Positions 51,788 through 60,465 of a DNA stretch of 64,000 nt are shown piece after piece; position 1 is the first letter of the stretch; the number at the start of each line of letters is the position of its first letter. The notes under the pieces are model-generated. The model searched no databases, was not told the origin of the DNA, and was given only the letters and a program-made list of their open reading frames with translations. Source of the stretch: Dehalococcoidia bacterium (lineage in GTDB: Bacteria; Chloroflexota; Dehalococcoidia; GIF9; AB-539-J10); the NCBI GenBank assembly GCA_016930935.1, contig JAFGFT010000004.1, forward strand, positions 47,844-111,843, read 5' to 3'. The position numbers and the translations under genes were made by a program.

Positions 51788-51813
51788 TAGCACTCTAACC
51801 CAACGGCTGCTAA
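51787..51813. promoter_or_regulatory. CIRCE operator
   Basis: TTAGCACTC-N9-GGCTGCTAA differs from the consensus TTAGCACTC-N9-GAGTGCTAA at two positions in one arm. It lies between the predicted transcription start (~51815) and the hrcA ATG, so it is an autoregulatory operator. Confidence 0.92.
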
Positions 51814-51821
51814 TTCACGGT

Positions 51822-51850
51822 AATCTACCACGACCGCCCATGAGTGTCAA
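51822..51850 (-). promoter_or_regulatory. Promoter of hrcA-grpE-dnaK
   Basis: On the minus strand: TTGACA (51845-50), 17 bp, TAGATT (51822-27). The predicted start is just upstream of CIRCE, giving a leader of about 28 nt. Confidence 0.8.
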
Positions 51851-51877
51851 AGCCACCTCGGCTTCGTAGGAGTCGTG

Positions 51878-51907
51878 TTGACCTGTGACAACCACGCGAT
51901 GTATATT
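51878..51907 (+). promoter_or_regulatory. Promoter of glyA, leaderless layout
   Basis: TTGACC (51878-83), 18 bp, TATATT (51902-07). The glyA ATG begins 8 nt after the -10 box, and no Shine-Dalgarno is present. Confidence 0.75.
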
Positions 51908-51915
51908 ACGCACGT

Positions 51916-53175
51916 ATGAATACTAATGCGGCACTCATGCCTCTTTACCAATCCGACCCCGAACTTGCAGCCCTTATCACGAAAGAAAATGAGCGACAGT
52001 CATCGACTATTGACTTGATTGCCTCTGAGAATCATGTTGATAGCGCGATACTCGCGGCTCAGGCGAGTCTCCTGACTGATAAGTATGCGGAAGGGTATCC
52101 CGGTCGACGCTACTACAATGGTTGTTCCGTTGTCGATGAAGTGGAGGAGCTTGTAATTTCCCGTGCGAAGGCTCTTTTCGGGGCGGAGTACGCGAATGTC
52201 CAGCCGCATGCGGGAAGCCAGGCCAACTTTGCAGCGTACCAGGCGTTCATCGAGCCCGGAGCAACCGTGTTGGGAATGGATCGAAGCCACGGAGGGCATC
52301 TGACGCATGGTGCGAGCGTCAACTTCTCGGGGAAGTTGTTCCATTCTGTGTCCTATCAGGTTGACCCTGATACGGAATTGATTGACTATGACATTGTGCG
52401 CCGGATGGCGCATGAGCACCGCCCCGCACTCATCATCGCAGGTGCGAGTTCATATCCGAGAATCATAGACTTCGCTATATTCGGTGAGATTGCGCGTGAA
52501 GTTGACGCGAAACTCATGGTGGATATGGCGCATATTGCAGGCCTTATCGCGGGTGGTGTCCACCCTTCTCCAGTTCCCCATGCCGATGTCATTACCGGTA
52601 CAACGCAGAAGACTCTGCGAGGGCCTCGTGGCGGAATGATTCTCAGCAGGGACGAATACGGCAAGAAGATTGATTCGGCGGTATTCCCGGGGAGCCAGGG
52701 TGGTCCGCTTCTGCATGTGATTGCCGCCAAGGGCACGTGTTTCCTTCAGGCGATGCGGCCGGAGTTCCGTGATTACGCGCAGGCTATCGTGGCAAATGCG
52801 CGCGCAATGGCTGAGACTATTGCTGAGGACGGCCTTCGCGTCGTGAGTGGTGGAACTGACAATCACCTGGTGCTGGTCGACCTCAGCGCCCTGGGTATTA
52901 CGGGCAAGGATGCGGGTATGGCGTTGGAACGCGCCGGCATTGTTGCCAATAAGAACAGCATTCCGTATGACACGATTCCACCGGCGCTTGCCGGCGGGCT
53001 TCGTGTTGGTACCCCCGCCATTACAACTCGCGGATTCAACGTCGATGAAGCGCGCACGGTAGCGCATCTTGTGTGCAGGGTGTTGAGAAACCCCGAAAGC
53101 GAGCAGGTACGGGACGAAGTCCGACGCACTGTCAGTGAGTTGTGTGAGAGCCACCCGATACCAGGTTTGCTCTAA
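51916..53175 (+). CDS. glyA: Serine hydroxymethyltransferase
   Basis: GlyA converts serine and tetrahydrofolate to glycine and methylene-THF with PLP. The 419-residue protein has IDLIASENHVDSAIL, YAEGYPGRRYYNG, VQPHAGSQAN, MDRSHGGHLTHGA, MVDMAHIAGLIAGG and the PLP-lysine region TGTTQKTLRGPRGG (Lys232). The residue before this lysine is Gln231, where nearly all family members have His. The gene is divergent from hrcA and its message is probably leaderless. A second ATG at 51937 also has no ribosome site. Confidence 0.96.
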   Translation: MNTNAALMPLYQSDPELAALITKENERQSSTIDLIASENHVDSAILAAQASLLTDKYAEGYPGRRYYNGCSVVDEVEELVISRAKALFGAEYANVQPHAGSQANFAAYQAFIEPGATVLGMDRSHGGHLTHGASVNFSGKLFHSVSYQVDPDTELIDYDIVRRMAHEHRPALIIAGASSYPRIIDFAIFGEIAREVDAKLMVDMAHIAGLIAGGVHPSPVPHADVITGTTQKTLRGPRGGMILSRDEYGKKIDSAVFPGSQGGPLLHVIAAKGTCFLQAMRPEFRDYAQAIVANARAMAETIAEDGLRVVSGGTDNHLVLVDLSALGITGKDAGMALERAGIVANKNSIPYDTIPPALAGGLRVGTPAITTRGFNVDEARTVAHLVCRVLRNPESEQVRDEVRRTVSELCESHPIPGLL

Positions 53176-53183
53176 GCAGGGAG

Positions 53184-53201
53184 TGCGGTCTTGAAACCGC
53201 A
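53184..53201 (+). terminator. Hairpin after glyA
   Basis: TGCGGT-CTTGAA-ACCGCA, 8 bp after the glyA stop. The stem is six base pairs and only a short T pair follows, so termination is possible but weak. Confidence 0.4.
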
Positions 53202-53230
53202 TTGCGCGAACGCTTCCGTGCCCACGGTGC

Positions 53231-53257
53231 TATAATGCGGACGCGAGTGGCTCGCGT
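53231..53257 (+). promoter_or_regulatory. -10 box of prs followed by a start-of-transcript hairpin
   Basis: TATAAT at 53231-36 is placed 39 bp before the prs ATG; no good -35 box is seen. ACGCGAG-TGG-CTCGCGT (53241-57) makes a 7-bp hairpin at the predicted 5' end of the message, before the ribosome site. Confidence 0.5.
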
Positions 53258-53275
53258 TCAAGGAACAAGGACACT

Positions 53276-54214
53276 ATGGATGAACTGAGAGTATTCACGG
53301 GCAATTCACATCCCACCCTGGCATCTTCAGTCTGTGACTACCTCGGCATTCCACTTGGCCGATGTGAGGTATTCGAATTTTCCAATGAGAACATATTCGT
53401 TCGCATCCTGGAGAATGTCAGAGAGCGGGATGTTTTTGTCGTGCAGCCAATCTGCAGCCCCGTCAACAAGAGTCTTGTTGAACTCCTGATTATGATGGAC
53501 GCGTTCAAACGTGCGTCAGCAGGCAGAATCACTGCAGTTGTTCCCTACTACGGCTATGGACGCACGGACAAGAAAGACCAGCCCCGCGTGCCGATTTCGG
53601 CCAGGCTTGTCGCCGACCTGCTGACGACTGCAGGCGCGAATCGTGTGCTGACGGTCGACCTGCATGCGCCCCAGATACAGGGATTCTTCACTATACCGGT
53701 CGATGAACTTACCGCAGTGTCTATCATCTGCAAGTACATACGAGAGAAGCATCTGCAGGACCTCGTTGTCGTTGCCACGGACATCGGCATCTCAAAGAGA
53801 GCACGTGATGTTGCTGCGAGCCTCGGCGCGTCTCTCGCGATTGTCGAGAAGCGCCGGTTGGGCAACAACGACGCAACGGAAGCGCTGAACGTCATCGGAG
53901 ATGTGAAAGGGAGAATTGCTCTGACCGTCGATGATGAGATCGATACTGCTGGTTCTCTCGTGGGCGTGGTCGAGACACTGCTTGCGCGCGGTGCGACAGA
54001 AGTGTACTCCTGCGCGACTCACCCCGTGCTGTCTGGAAAGGCAGTCGAAAGAATCGGGAATAGCCCGGTGAAAGAAGTGGTCGTGACGGACACGATTCCA
54101 CTGTCGGACGACAAGAAACGGGACAACATCACCGTACTGTCCATCTCTTCCCTTCTCGGAGAGGCTATCCATCGTATCCACACTGGTCTGTCTGTCGGGG
54201 CGATGTTCGAGTAA
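53276..54214 (+). CDS. prs: Ribose-phosphate pyrophosphokinase
   Basis: Prs makes PRPP from ribose 5-phosphate and ATP, feeding purine, pyrimidine, histidine and NAD synthesis, all represented in this window. The 312-residue protein has LRVFTGNSHPTLASSVCDYL, VVPYYGYGRTDKKDQPR, VDLHAPQIQGFF, and VDDEIDTAGSLV as the PRPP-binding loop. It has AAGGAC just before the ATG and ends five bases before secA. Confidence 0.95.
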   Translation: MDELRVFTGNSHPTLASSVCDYLGIPLGRCEVFEFSNENIFVRILENVRERDVFVVQPICSPVNKSLVELLIMMDAFKRASAGRITAVVPYYGYGRTDKKDQPRVPISARLVADLLTTAGANRVLTVDLHAPQIQGFFTIPVDELTAVSIICKYIREKHLQDLVVVATDIGISKRARDVAASLGASLAIVEKRRLGNNDATEALNVIGDVKGRIALTVDDEIDTAGSLVGVVETLLARGATEVYSCATHPVLSGKAVERIGNSPVKEVVVTDTIPLSDDKKRDNITVLSISSLLGEAIHRIHTGLSVGAMFE

Positions 54215-54219
54215 TCCTC

Positions 54220-56862
54220 ATGGGCCTGGGAAAGATACTGGGGCGGCGGGTTGGTGGCCTGTTCTTCGACTCCAATGAGAAGCAGCTGAAGAGGTTCGGC
54301 TCGCTTGTCGACAAAATCAACGCTCGTGAAGACTTCTTTGCCGGGCTGTCGGATGACGCGCTCCTTGGCACCACGGATACCCTGAAGCATCGGCTCGACA
54401 GCGGTGAGTCCGTCGATGATATCCTGGTAGATGCTTTTGCCGCGGTTCGAGAGAATTCACGCCGCACCCTTGGGATGCGGCATTTCGATGTGCAACTGAT
54501 TGGAGGGATTATTCTCCATCAGGGCCATATTGCGGAGATGAAGACGGGGGAAGGGAAGACGCTTGTCGCGACGCTTCCCCTGTATCTCAATGCGCTGGAA
54601 GGCATGGGATGTCATCTCGTGACGGTGAATGACTACCTGGCCAAGCGTGACTGTCTCTGGATGGGGCCTGTGTATCACGGACTGGGTCTGTCTGTTGCCT
54701 GCATCACTGGCAGGCAGGACGATGCCAGTCAGCGACCGTCGTTCATGTACGACCCTTCTTATGAGGCAACCGATGAACGCTGGTCGCGCCTCAGGCCATG
54801 TACGAGGTCTGAAGCGTATGCTGCTGATATCACGTATGGCACCAACAACGAGTTCGGCTTCGATTACCTTCGTGACAACATGGTCAACGACCTGTCGCAG
54901 TGTGTCCAGCGGTCGCTTCACTATGCCATAGTGGACGAGGTAGACAACATACTCATCGATGAAGCCCGGACGCCGCTGATTATCAGTGCCCCTTCTACCG
55001 AGGCTGCGAGCAAGTACGTGGTGTTTGCCCGCGTGGTCTCGAAGCTGGTGAAAGGGTCTGACTTCGAGATTGACGAGCGCTCGCGGACGGTTCACCTGAC
55101 TGAAGAAGGAACCTCCAGGGTTGAAGCGATGCTCCAGGATTCGGGGCTGCTGAAAGGGCCAAACCTTTTTGATCCGGCCAACCATATGCTGACCCACTAC
55201 CTGCAGAGTGCTCTCAGGGCGCATGCGTTGTTCCGGCGGGACAAGGACTACGTCGTCAAGTCCGGGCAAGTGATAATTGTAGACGAGTTCACTGGTCGGC
55301 TGATGCCGGGCCGGCGGTACTCCGAAGGTCTACACCAGGCCATTGAAGCGAAAGAGCACGTGCAGATTCAGCATGAGAGCGTTACTCATGCGACGATTAC
55401 CTTCCAGAACTACTTCCGAATGTATGAGAAACTTGCCGGTATGACAGGAACGGCGTTGACGGAAGCCGAAGAGTTCAGCCGCATATATGAGCTTGAGGTT
55501 CTTGAGGTTCCCACGAACAAGCCGAATGTTAGAAGAGACGTGTCTGACAGGATATACAAAGACGAGAAGTCGAAGTTCATGGCTGTGGTCAATGACGTGG
55601 CTGATGTCCACGCGACTGGCCGGCCGGTGCTTGTCGGCACAACCTCTATTGAGGCATCCGAGACTCTCAGCGACCTCTTCATTCGGAAGGGAATGAAGGC
55701 GCAGGTTCTGAATGCAAAGAATCATGAGAGAGAGGCGAACATCATCGCAGATGCGGGCCACCTCGGTGCGATAACCGTGGCAACCAACATGGCGGGACGT
55801 GGAGTCGACATAATACTTGGTGGAAATCCTGACACAGTTGATGCCGGCAAGTGGCAGAAAGAGCACGAACAGGTCCTCGAGAAGGGTGGACTGTATGTCG
55901 TGGGTACGGAACATCACGAGGCGCGACGTATCGACAATCAGCTTCGTGGCCGTGCAGGACGGCAGGGCGACCCCGGAACCACGTGCTTCTTCGTATCGCT
56001 TGACGACGATATCATGCGTCGTTTCGGGAGCGACAGGGTCAAGTCTGTCATGGATTGGGCTGGCTTCGATGAACAGACCCCCATCGAGCATCCTGTAGTG
56101 ACCAAGGCCATAGCCAACGCCCAGGTGCAGACTGAAGGCTATCATTTCGATGTCAGGAAACACCTGGTTGAGTACGATGACGTGCTGAACAAGCACCGGG
56201 AAATCATCTATGCGGAGCGTCGCAAAGTCCTGTCAGGTGCTGACCTGAAAGAGAACGTACTCTCCATGTTGGATGACGAGATGGCCCTCACAGTGGATGG
56301 TCATTTTGACCCGGCGATGGATGAGTTGGACCGCGAGGGGTTGATGCGGGAATTGGGGGGATTCTTCCCATTGTCGGCAGACGTCATTGACGGACTGCTG
56401 AGTGGGCTTCCCGCTGCCGGAATGCGTGATGCTCTGGCCGAAAGGCTTACCGGCTTCGCACGGCGCATGTATGACCAGAGAGAGGAAGAACTGGGCTCCG
56501 TTGCGATGCGGCTGGCGGAGAGATTCGTCATGCTCAAAGTGATTGACGGACTGTGGATGGAGCACCTGACTGCCATGCAGCACATGCGGACCGGCATCGG
56601 TCTGCGTGCAGCGGGCAACCAGCAGCCACTCGTTGTCTACAAGAAGGAAGGTCACGAACTGTTCCAGGGGATGCTCGCGGGCATCAAACATGATGTGGCG
56701 GTTGGCATGTTCCACGTTTCCGTGAGAACGCAGGAACAAGCGGCTGCACTGAAACCACGGCCACATAAGGTGCCGGCAAAAACTGCCGGCGGGAGAGTCG
56801 GCCGCAACGATCCGTGCCCCTGCGGGTCTGGCAAAAAGTATAAGCATTGTTGTGGCAAGTGA
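54220..56862 (+). CDS. secA: Protein translocase ATPase SecA
   Basis: SecA drives preproteins through SecYEG. The 880-residue protein has the Walker A MKTGEGKTLVATLP, the DEAD-type VDEVDNILIDEARTPLIIS, the second nucleotide domain with TNMAGRGVDIILGG, and LRGRAGRQGDPGTTCFFVSL. The wing/scaffold follows, and the C-terminal zinc site is GRNDPCPCGSGKKYKHCCG. No Shine-Dalgarno is visible. The ATG is five bases after prs, which suggests translational coupling. Confidence 0.98.
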   Translation: MGLGKILGRRVGGLFFDSNEKQLKRFGSLVDKINAREDFFAGLSDDALLGTTDTLKHRLDSGESVDDILVDAFAAVRENSRRTLGMRHFDVQLIGGIILHQGHIAEMKTGEGKTLVATLPLYLNALEGMGCHLVTVNDYLAKRDCLWMGPVYHGLGLSVACITGRQDDASQRPSFMYDPSYEATDERWSRLRPCTRSEAYAADITYGTNNEFGFDYLRDNMVNDLSQCVQRSLHYAIVDEVDNILIDEARTPLIISAPSTEAASKYVVFARVVSKLVKGSDFEIDERSRTVHLTEEGTSRVEAMLQDSGLLKGPNLFDPANHMLTHYLQSALRAHALFRRDKDYVVKSGQVIIVDEFTGRLMPGRRYSEGLHQAIEAKEHVQIQHESVTHATITFQNYFRMYEKLAGMTGTALTEAEEFSRIYELEVLEVPTNKPNVRRDVSDRIYKDEKSKFMAVVNDVADVHATGRPVLVGTTSIEASETLSDLFIRKGMKAQVLNAKNHEREANIIADAGHLGAITVATNMAGRGVDIILGGNPDTVDAGKWQKEHEQVLEKGGLYVVGTEHHEARRIDNQLRGRAGRQGDPGTTCFFVSLDDDIMRRFGSDRVKSVMDWAGFDEQTPIEHPVVTKAIANAQVQTEGYHFDVRKHLVEYDDVLNKHREIIYAERRKVLSGADLKENVLSMLDDEMALTVDGHFDPAMDELDREGLMRELGGFFPLSADVIDGLLSGLPAAGMRDALAERLTGFARRMYDQREEELGSVAMRLAERFVMLKVIDGLWMEHLTAMQHMRTGIGLRAAGNQQPLVVYKKEGHELFQGMLAGIKHDVAVGMFHVSVRTQEQAAALKPRPHKVPAKTAGGRVGRNDPCPCGSGKKYKHCCGK

Positions 56863-57043
56863 TGCCGCGATGATCCCCCGTCAGTCGCTGTGGTCGCTCA
56901 CTCAGTTGTGATGTCCTTGAGCCTCGCGGCGGGAAGCGTTGCGCGCCCTTCATATTCCAGACCCTCTTTCGGAATGGTCATTCCTATCGGCTCGCCGGCC
57001 TCGATTCCTCCACCACATGTAGCGTGATATATACTTTGACGAT

Positions 57044-57715
57044 ATGGACCAATCGGACGAACAACAGATAGTTGCCGAGTTGAGAGACAGCGTTGCCACA
57101 GGGCATGACTGGTATCGAGCCATGTTGAGCGCGATACGAGTGTGGCCATCGGCGGAAGAGGACTTTGATGGAGCGCGGTGTGTCTATCTCATCGATGGTG
57201 AAGCGCTGGACCTCATGCGCCTGTGTGAACGACTGTCGGTAGAGATAGGAGACCTCGTTCCTGAGGAGCAGATTGTTGATCTGCTCACGCGTGACCATCC
57301 CCCGACTGAAGTCTCCCGTGAAGAACTCAAGTCACTGCTTGGCCCTGACAAGTACAAAGCGTACCTCAGTTATCTCTACGGGGTTCTCGTTGAAGAGATG
57401 GTGCCGCTTGCGGTTCTTGAGGAGTTGCGGAAGGCACGGAGAGCATCAGGGCTTACGAGAGCTGATGTGGACATCGACGATGCGTACGAATACGTGTACG
57501 GAAGTGGCAAGCAGGAACTGGCGGTTGCATTTCAGCGTGAACGCGGCCTGCCGCGCCGCCACAGCATGACGCTGACGGAACTGAAGGAATTCACCTACTG
57601 GCTCTTCAAGTTGCGGTTGAAGGCTTCAGACAAAGCGCGCGTTGCGAGTGATACGAAACGGGCACTGACAGTGCTTCACCGCTACACGGCAGCCAGGGCG
57701 AGCTTGTCGCTCTAG
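57044..57715 (+). CDS. Hypothetical protein, mostly helical
   Basis: I do not recognise this 223-residue soluble protein. It begins MDQSDEQQIVAELRDSVATG, has a short strand-like GARCVYLIDGEALDLMRLCE followed by SVEIGDLVPEEQIVDLLTRD, and ends in long basic helices (KEFTYWLFKLRLKASDKARVA, then TKRALTVLHRYTAARASL). There are no membrane helices or cysteine clusters. Strong codon continuity and a clear start context support it. TATACT lies 8 nt before the ATG with no Shine-Dalgarno, so the message may be leaderless. Its stop codon overlaps the valS stop, tail to tail. Confidence 0.75.
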   Translation: MDQSDEQQIVAELRDSVATGHDWYRAMLSAIRVWPSAEEDFDGARCVYLIDGEALDLMRLCERLSVEIGDLVPEEQIVDLLTRDHPPTEVSREELKSLLGPDKYKAYLSYLYGVLVEEMVPLAVLEELRKARRASGLTRADVDIDDAYEYVYGSGKQELAVAFQRERGLPRRHSMTLTELKEFTYWLFKLRLKASDKARVASDTKRALTVLHRYTAARASLSL

Positions 57716-60381
57716 CCCAACTCCCCGAGTTCGGCATCCAGTCTTGCCAGCTTATCCGTCAGGCTTGCGGCAAGGTCGCGTTGCTTGGCAACGACCTCGG
57801 CCGGTGCTCGTGTCACGAATACTTCATCCGCCAGCCGCACCTCAATTGAATCAAGTCGCGCTCTCGTGGAATCTGATTCCTTGACCAGTGCTTCGCGAAT
57901 CTTCTCGATATCGGCGGAGGTGATACCTGTCAGCACTATCTCTGCGTCTGTGAGGATAATGGTGCCCTGTGTGTCAACGTTGCTCTGCCGGGCAGCCGTG
58001 TCGTCAACCTCGAGGATATGAGTGCGTGACAGGTGCTCAATCATCGGCACCATCATCTTGAGTTCTTCCAGTATGCTGCCCGAATACAGTCGCGCTTCCA
58101 TCCAGCGCGCGACCTCGAGTTTCCTCTCTGCCCTGGCATTGCGCAGTGCCCTCACGATGTCTATCGCTGCTCCGACGGCTCTCTCCGCATTCACGTCGTA
58201 CGCACGTTCATCGGCCACAGGGTAGGGAGAAACCATGATTGACGGGGCTGCCTTCGTGTCCTCCATGCGGGATGGCTGTACCGTCTGCCACAACTCTTCA
58301 GTGACAAAGGGCATAAAAGGATGCAGCAGTCGCAGGGATGCCTCCAACACTCCGATCAGGTAGGGGAGCGGCGAAACTGTGTCTGCGGCGCCTTGTGTGG
58401 TCCTGAGCCTCATCTTCGCTATTTCGATATACCAGTCGCAGAACTCAGACCAGATGAAGTCATGAATCTGTCGTTCGGCCTCTCCGAGTTGGTACTCCTT
58501 CATCAGCGCGTTCACTGACTCGGATACTCGATTCAGTCGACTGACGATCCAGCGGTCCTCAAGTTGGAGCGGTTGGGGCATCTTTCCTGATACAGAGGCA
58601 GCACCGTCTGAACTCTGCACGACGAACCTTGTTGCATTCCAGAGTTTGTTGACGAAGTTGCGCGACGCCTCGAGCTTCGGAGCACCGAACGAAAGGTCGT
58701 TCCCTGGGGAATTACCTGTGGTCAGTGCGAACCGAAGGGCATCGACGCCATAGGCACCAATTGCCTCATCAGGCTTGATGACGTTTCCACGCATCTTGCT
58801 CATCTTCTGCCCGTGTTCATCACGAATCAGTCCGTTCAGGTAGATGGTGTGGAAGGGTATCTCGCCCGTATCCTCGATACCCATCATTATCATGCGTGCC
58901 ACCCAGAAGAACAGGATGTCGTAGCCTGTTTCCATTACTGCGGTGGGATAGAAATAGCGCAGGTCCTCGGTATCATCAGGCCAGCCCAGTGTGGAGTGGG
59001 GCCACAGCGCAGAACTGAACCATGTGTCGAGAACATCGGGGTCCTGTTCGATGTGAGGACTACCGCATTTGGCACAGGATGTGGGTGTTTCCACGCTGAC
59101 AGTGAGCGCATTGCAGTCATCGCAATACCATACGGGGATGCGATGACCCCACCAGAGTTGGCGGCTGACACACCAGTCACGAATGGATTCCATCCAGGTG
59201 TAGTACACCTTCGTGAAGTGCTCAGGGATTATCCGTATCCGGCCGTCCCGGACGGCTTGGATTGCGGGCTCTGCGATTGGCTTGGTATCCACGAACCATT
59301 GAAGGCTGATCCGGGGTTCAACCGCTTCACGACAACGGCTGCAGTGTCCGACCTTGTGAGCGTGTGGTTCGATGTGGTCCAGCAGCCCCCTGTCTGTAAA
59401 CAACTCCACGACTTTGTCCCTGCATGCCATCCGATCCAGACCCTGGGAGTCACCGGCGTTCTCGTTCATGGTGCCGTCAGAGTTGAAAACATTGAATCCC
59501 GGCAGCTTGTGCCGGTCCGCAACGTCCATGTCTGTGGGGTCGTGGCTGGGCGTAATCTTGAGCGCTCCGGTTCCGAATGCGGGGTCCACCGCATCATCCG
59601 CTATGATGGCAATCTCTCTTCCTGAAACGGGAAGGACGACCATTTTTCCCACTGAGTCAATGTAGCGTTCGTCCATAGGACTGACGGCGACGGCCATGTC
59701 TCCGTAGCACGTCTCGGGTCTTGTGGTTGCAATGGTTATATAGCCGCTGCCATCGGCAAACGGGTACTTGAAATAGTAGAGATGTCCTTCGGTGTCCTGA
59801 TGCTCCACTTCGAGGTCGGAGAGCGCTGTCTGACACCGGGGGCACCAATTGACCATTCGCTCGCCGCGGTAGAGAAGCCCCTTGTCATAGAGGCGAACGA
59901 ATGCGGTGCGTACTGCCCTGCTGGGCCCTTCATCCAGCGTGAATGCTTCTCTTGACCAATCGCACGAAGACCCCAGCATCTGGTTCTGTTGTCGTATGGT
60001 GCCTCGACTTCGCTCAACCCGTTCCCATGCACGCCTTAGAAACTCGTCGCGCCCGACATCGTACTTGGTGAGTCCCTCAACTGCCAGGTCTTTCTCAACC
60101 AGTACCTGTGTGGCGATTCCTGCGTGGTCCGTACCCGGCACCCATAGTGATGGGTCGCCACACATGCGGTGCCATCGAATCATGATGTCTTCAAGAACCA
60201 TCGTGAGTGCATGACCGACGTGAAGTTCTCCCGTCACATTGGGAGGAGGCATAGTCATGACGAAGGGTTCACGTTTGGGGTCTATGGTGGGCTTGAAATA
60301 GCCCTGCTCCAGCCAGAACTGGTACCACTTTGTCTCAATTCTTCCGGGTTCGTATGTCTTCGCGAGTCCTTCGGGTTCCAA
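57712..60381 (-). CDS. valS: Valyl-tRNA synthetase
   Basis: This 889-residue class I synthetase has the HIGH motif in PPPNVTGELHVGHALT, an editing domain (ATTRPETCYGDMAVAV), a zinc-like pair (CDDCNALTV; CAKCGSPH), the ValRS-specific IRDWCVSRQLWWGHRIPVWYC, and a C-terminal coiled coil. The second signature reads KMSKM instead of KMSKS (GQKMSKMRGNVI). The start is a TTG with AGAGG nine bases upstream. It lies 84 bp after coaBC on the same strand. Confidence 0.97.
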   Translation of the reverse strand: MEPEGLAKTYEPGRIETKWYQFWLEQGYFKPTIDPKREPFVMTMPPPNVTGELHVGHALTMVLEDIMIRWHRMCGDPSLWVPGTDHAGIATQVLVEKDLAVEGLTKYDVGRDEFLRRAWERVERSRGTIRQQNQMLGSSCDWSREAFTLDEGPSRAVRTAFVRLYDKGLLYRGERMVNWCPRCQTALSDLEVEHQDTEGHLYYFKYPFADGSGYITIATTRPETCYGDMAVAVSPMDERYIDSVGKMVVLPVSGREIAIIADDAVDPAFGTGALKITPSHDPTDMDVADRHKLPGFNVFNSDGTMNENAGDSQGLDRMACRDKVVELFTDRGLLDHIEPHAHKVGHCSRCREAVEPRISLQWFVDTKPIAEPAIQAVRDGRIRIIPEHFTKVYYTWMESIRDWCVSRQLWWGHRIPVWYCDDCNALTVSVETPTSCAKCGSPHIEQDPDVLDTWFSSALWPHSTLGWPDDTEDLRYFYPTAVMETGYDILFFWVARMIMMGIEDTGEIPFHTIYLNGLIRDEHGQKMSKMRGNVIKPDEAIGAYGVDALRFALTTGNSPGNDLSFGAPKLEASRNFVNKLWNATRFVVQSSDGAASVSGKMPQPLQLEDRWIVSRLNRVSESVNALMKEYQLGEAERQIHDFIWSEFCDWYIEIAKMRLRTTQGAADTVSPLPYLIGVLEASLRLLHPFMPFVTEELWQTVQPSRMEDTKAAPSIMVSPYPVADERAYDVNAERAVGAAIDIVRALRNARAERKLEVARWMEARLYSGSILEELKMMVPMIEHLSRTHILEVDDTAARQSNVDTQGTIILTDAEIVLTGITSADIEKIREALVKESDSTRARLDSIEVRLADEVFVTRAPAEVVAKQRDLAASLTDKLARLDAELGELG

Positions 60382-60465
60382 GTATCGATACCTCTCTTTA
60401 TCTGGTCGACGGTGTCACGGTTCATGCCGTGATGTTGCACGTGGCGCGCCAACGGCGTAGTGGCA

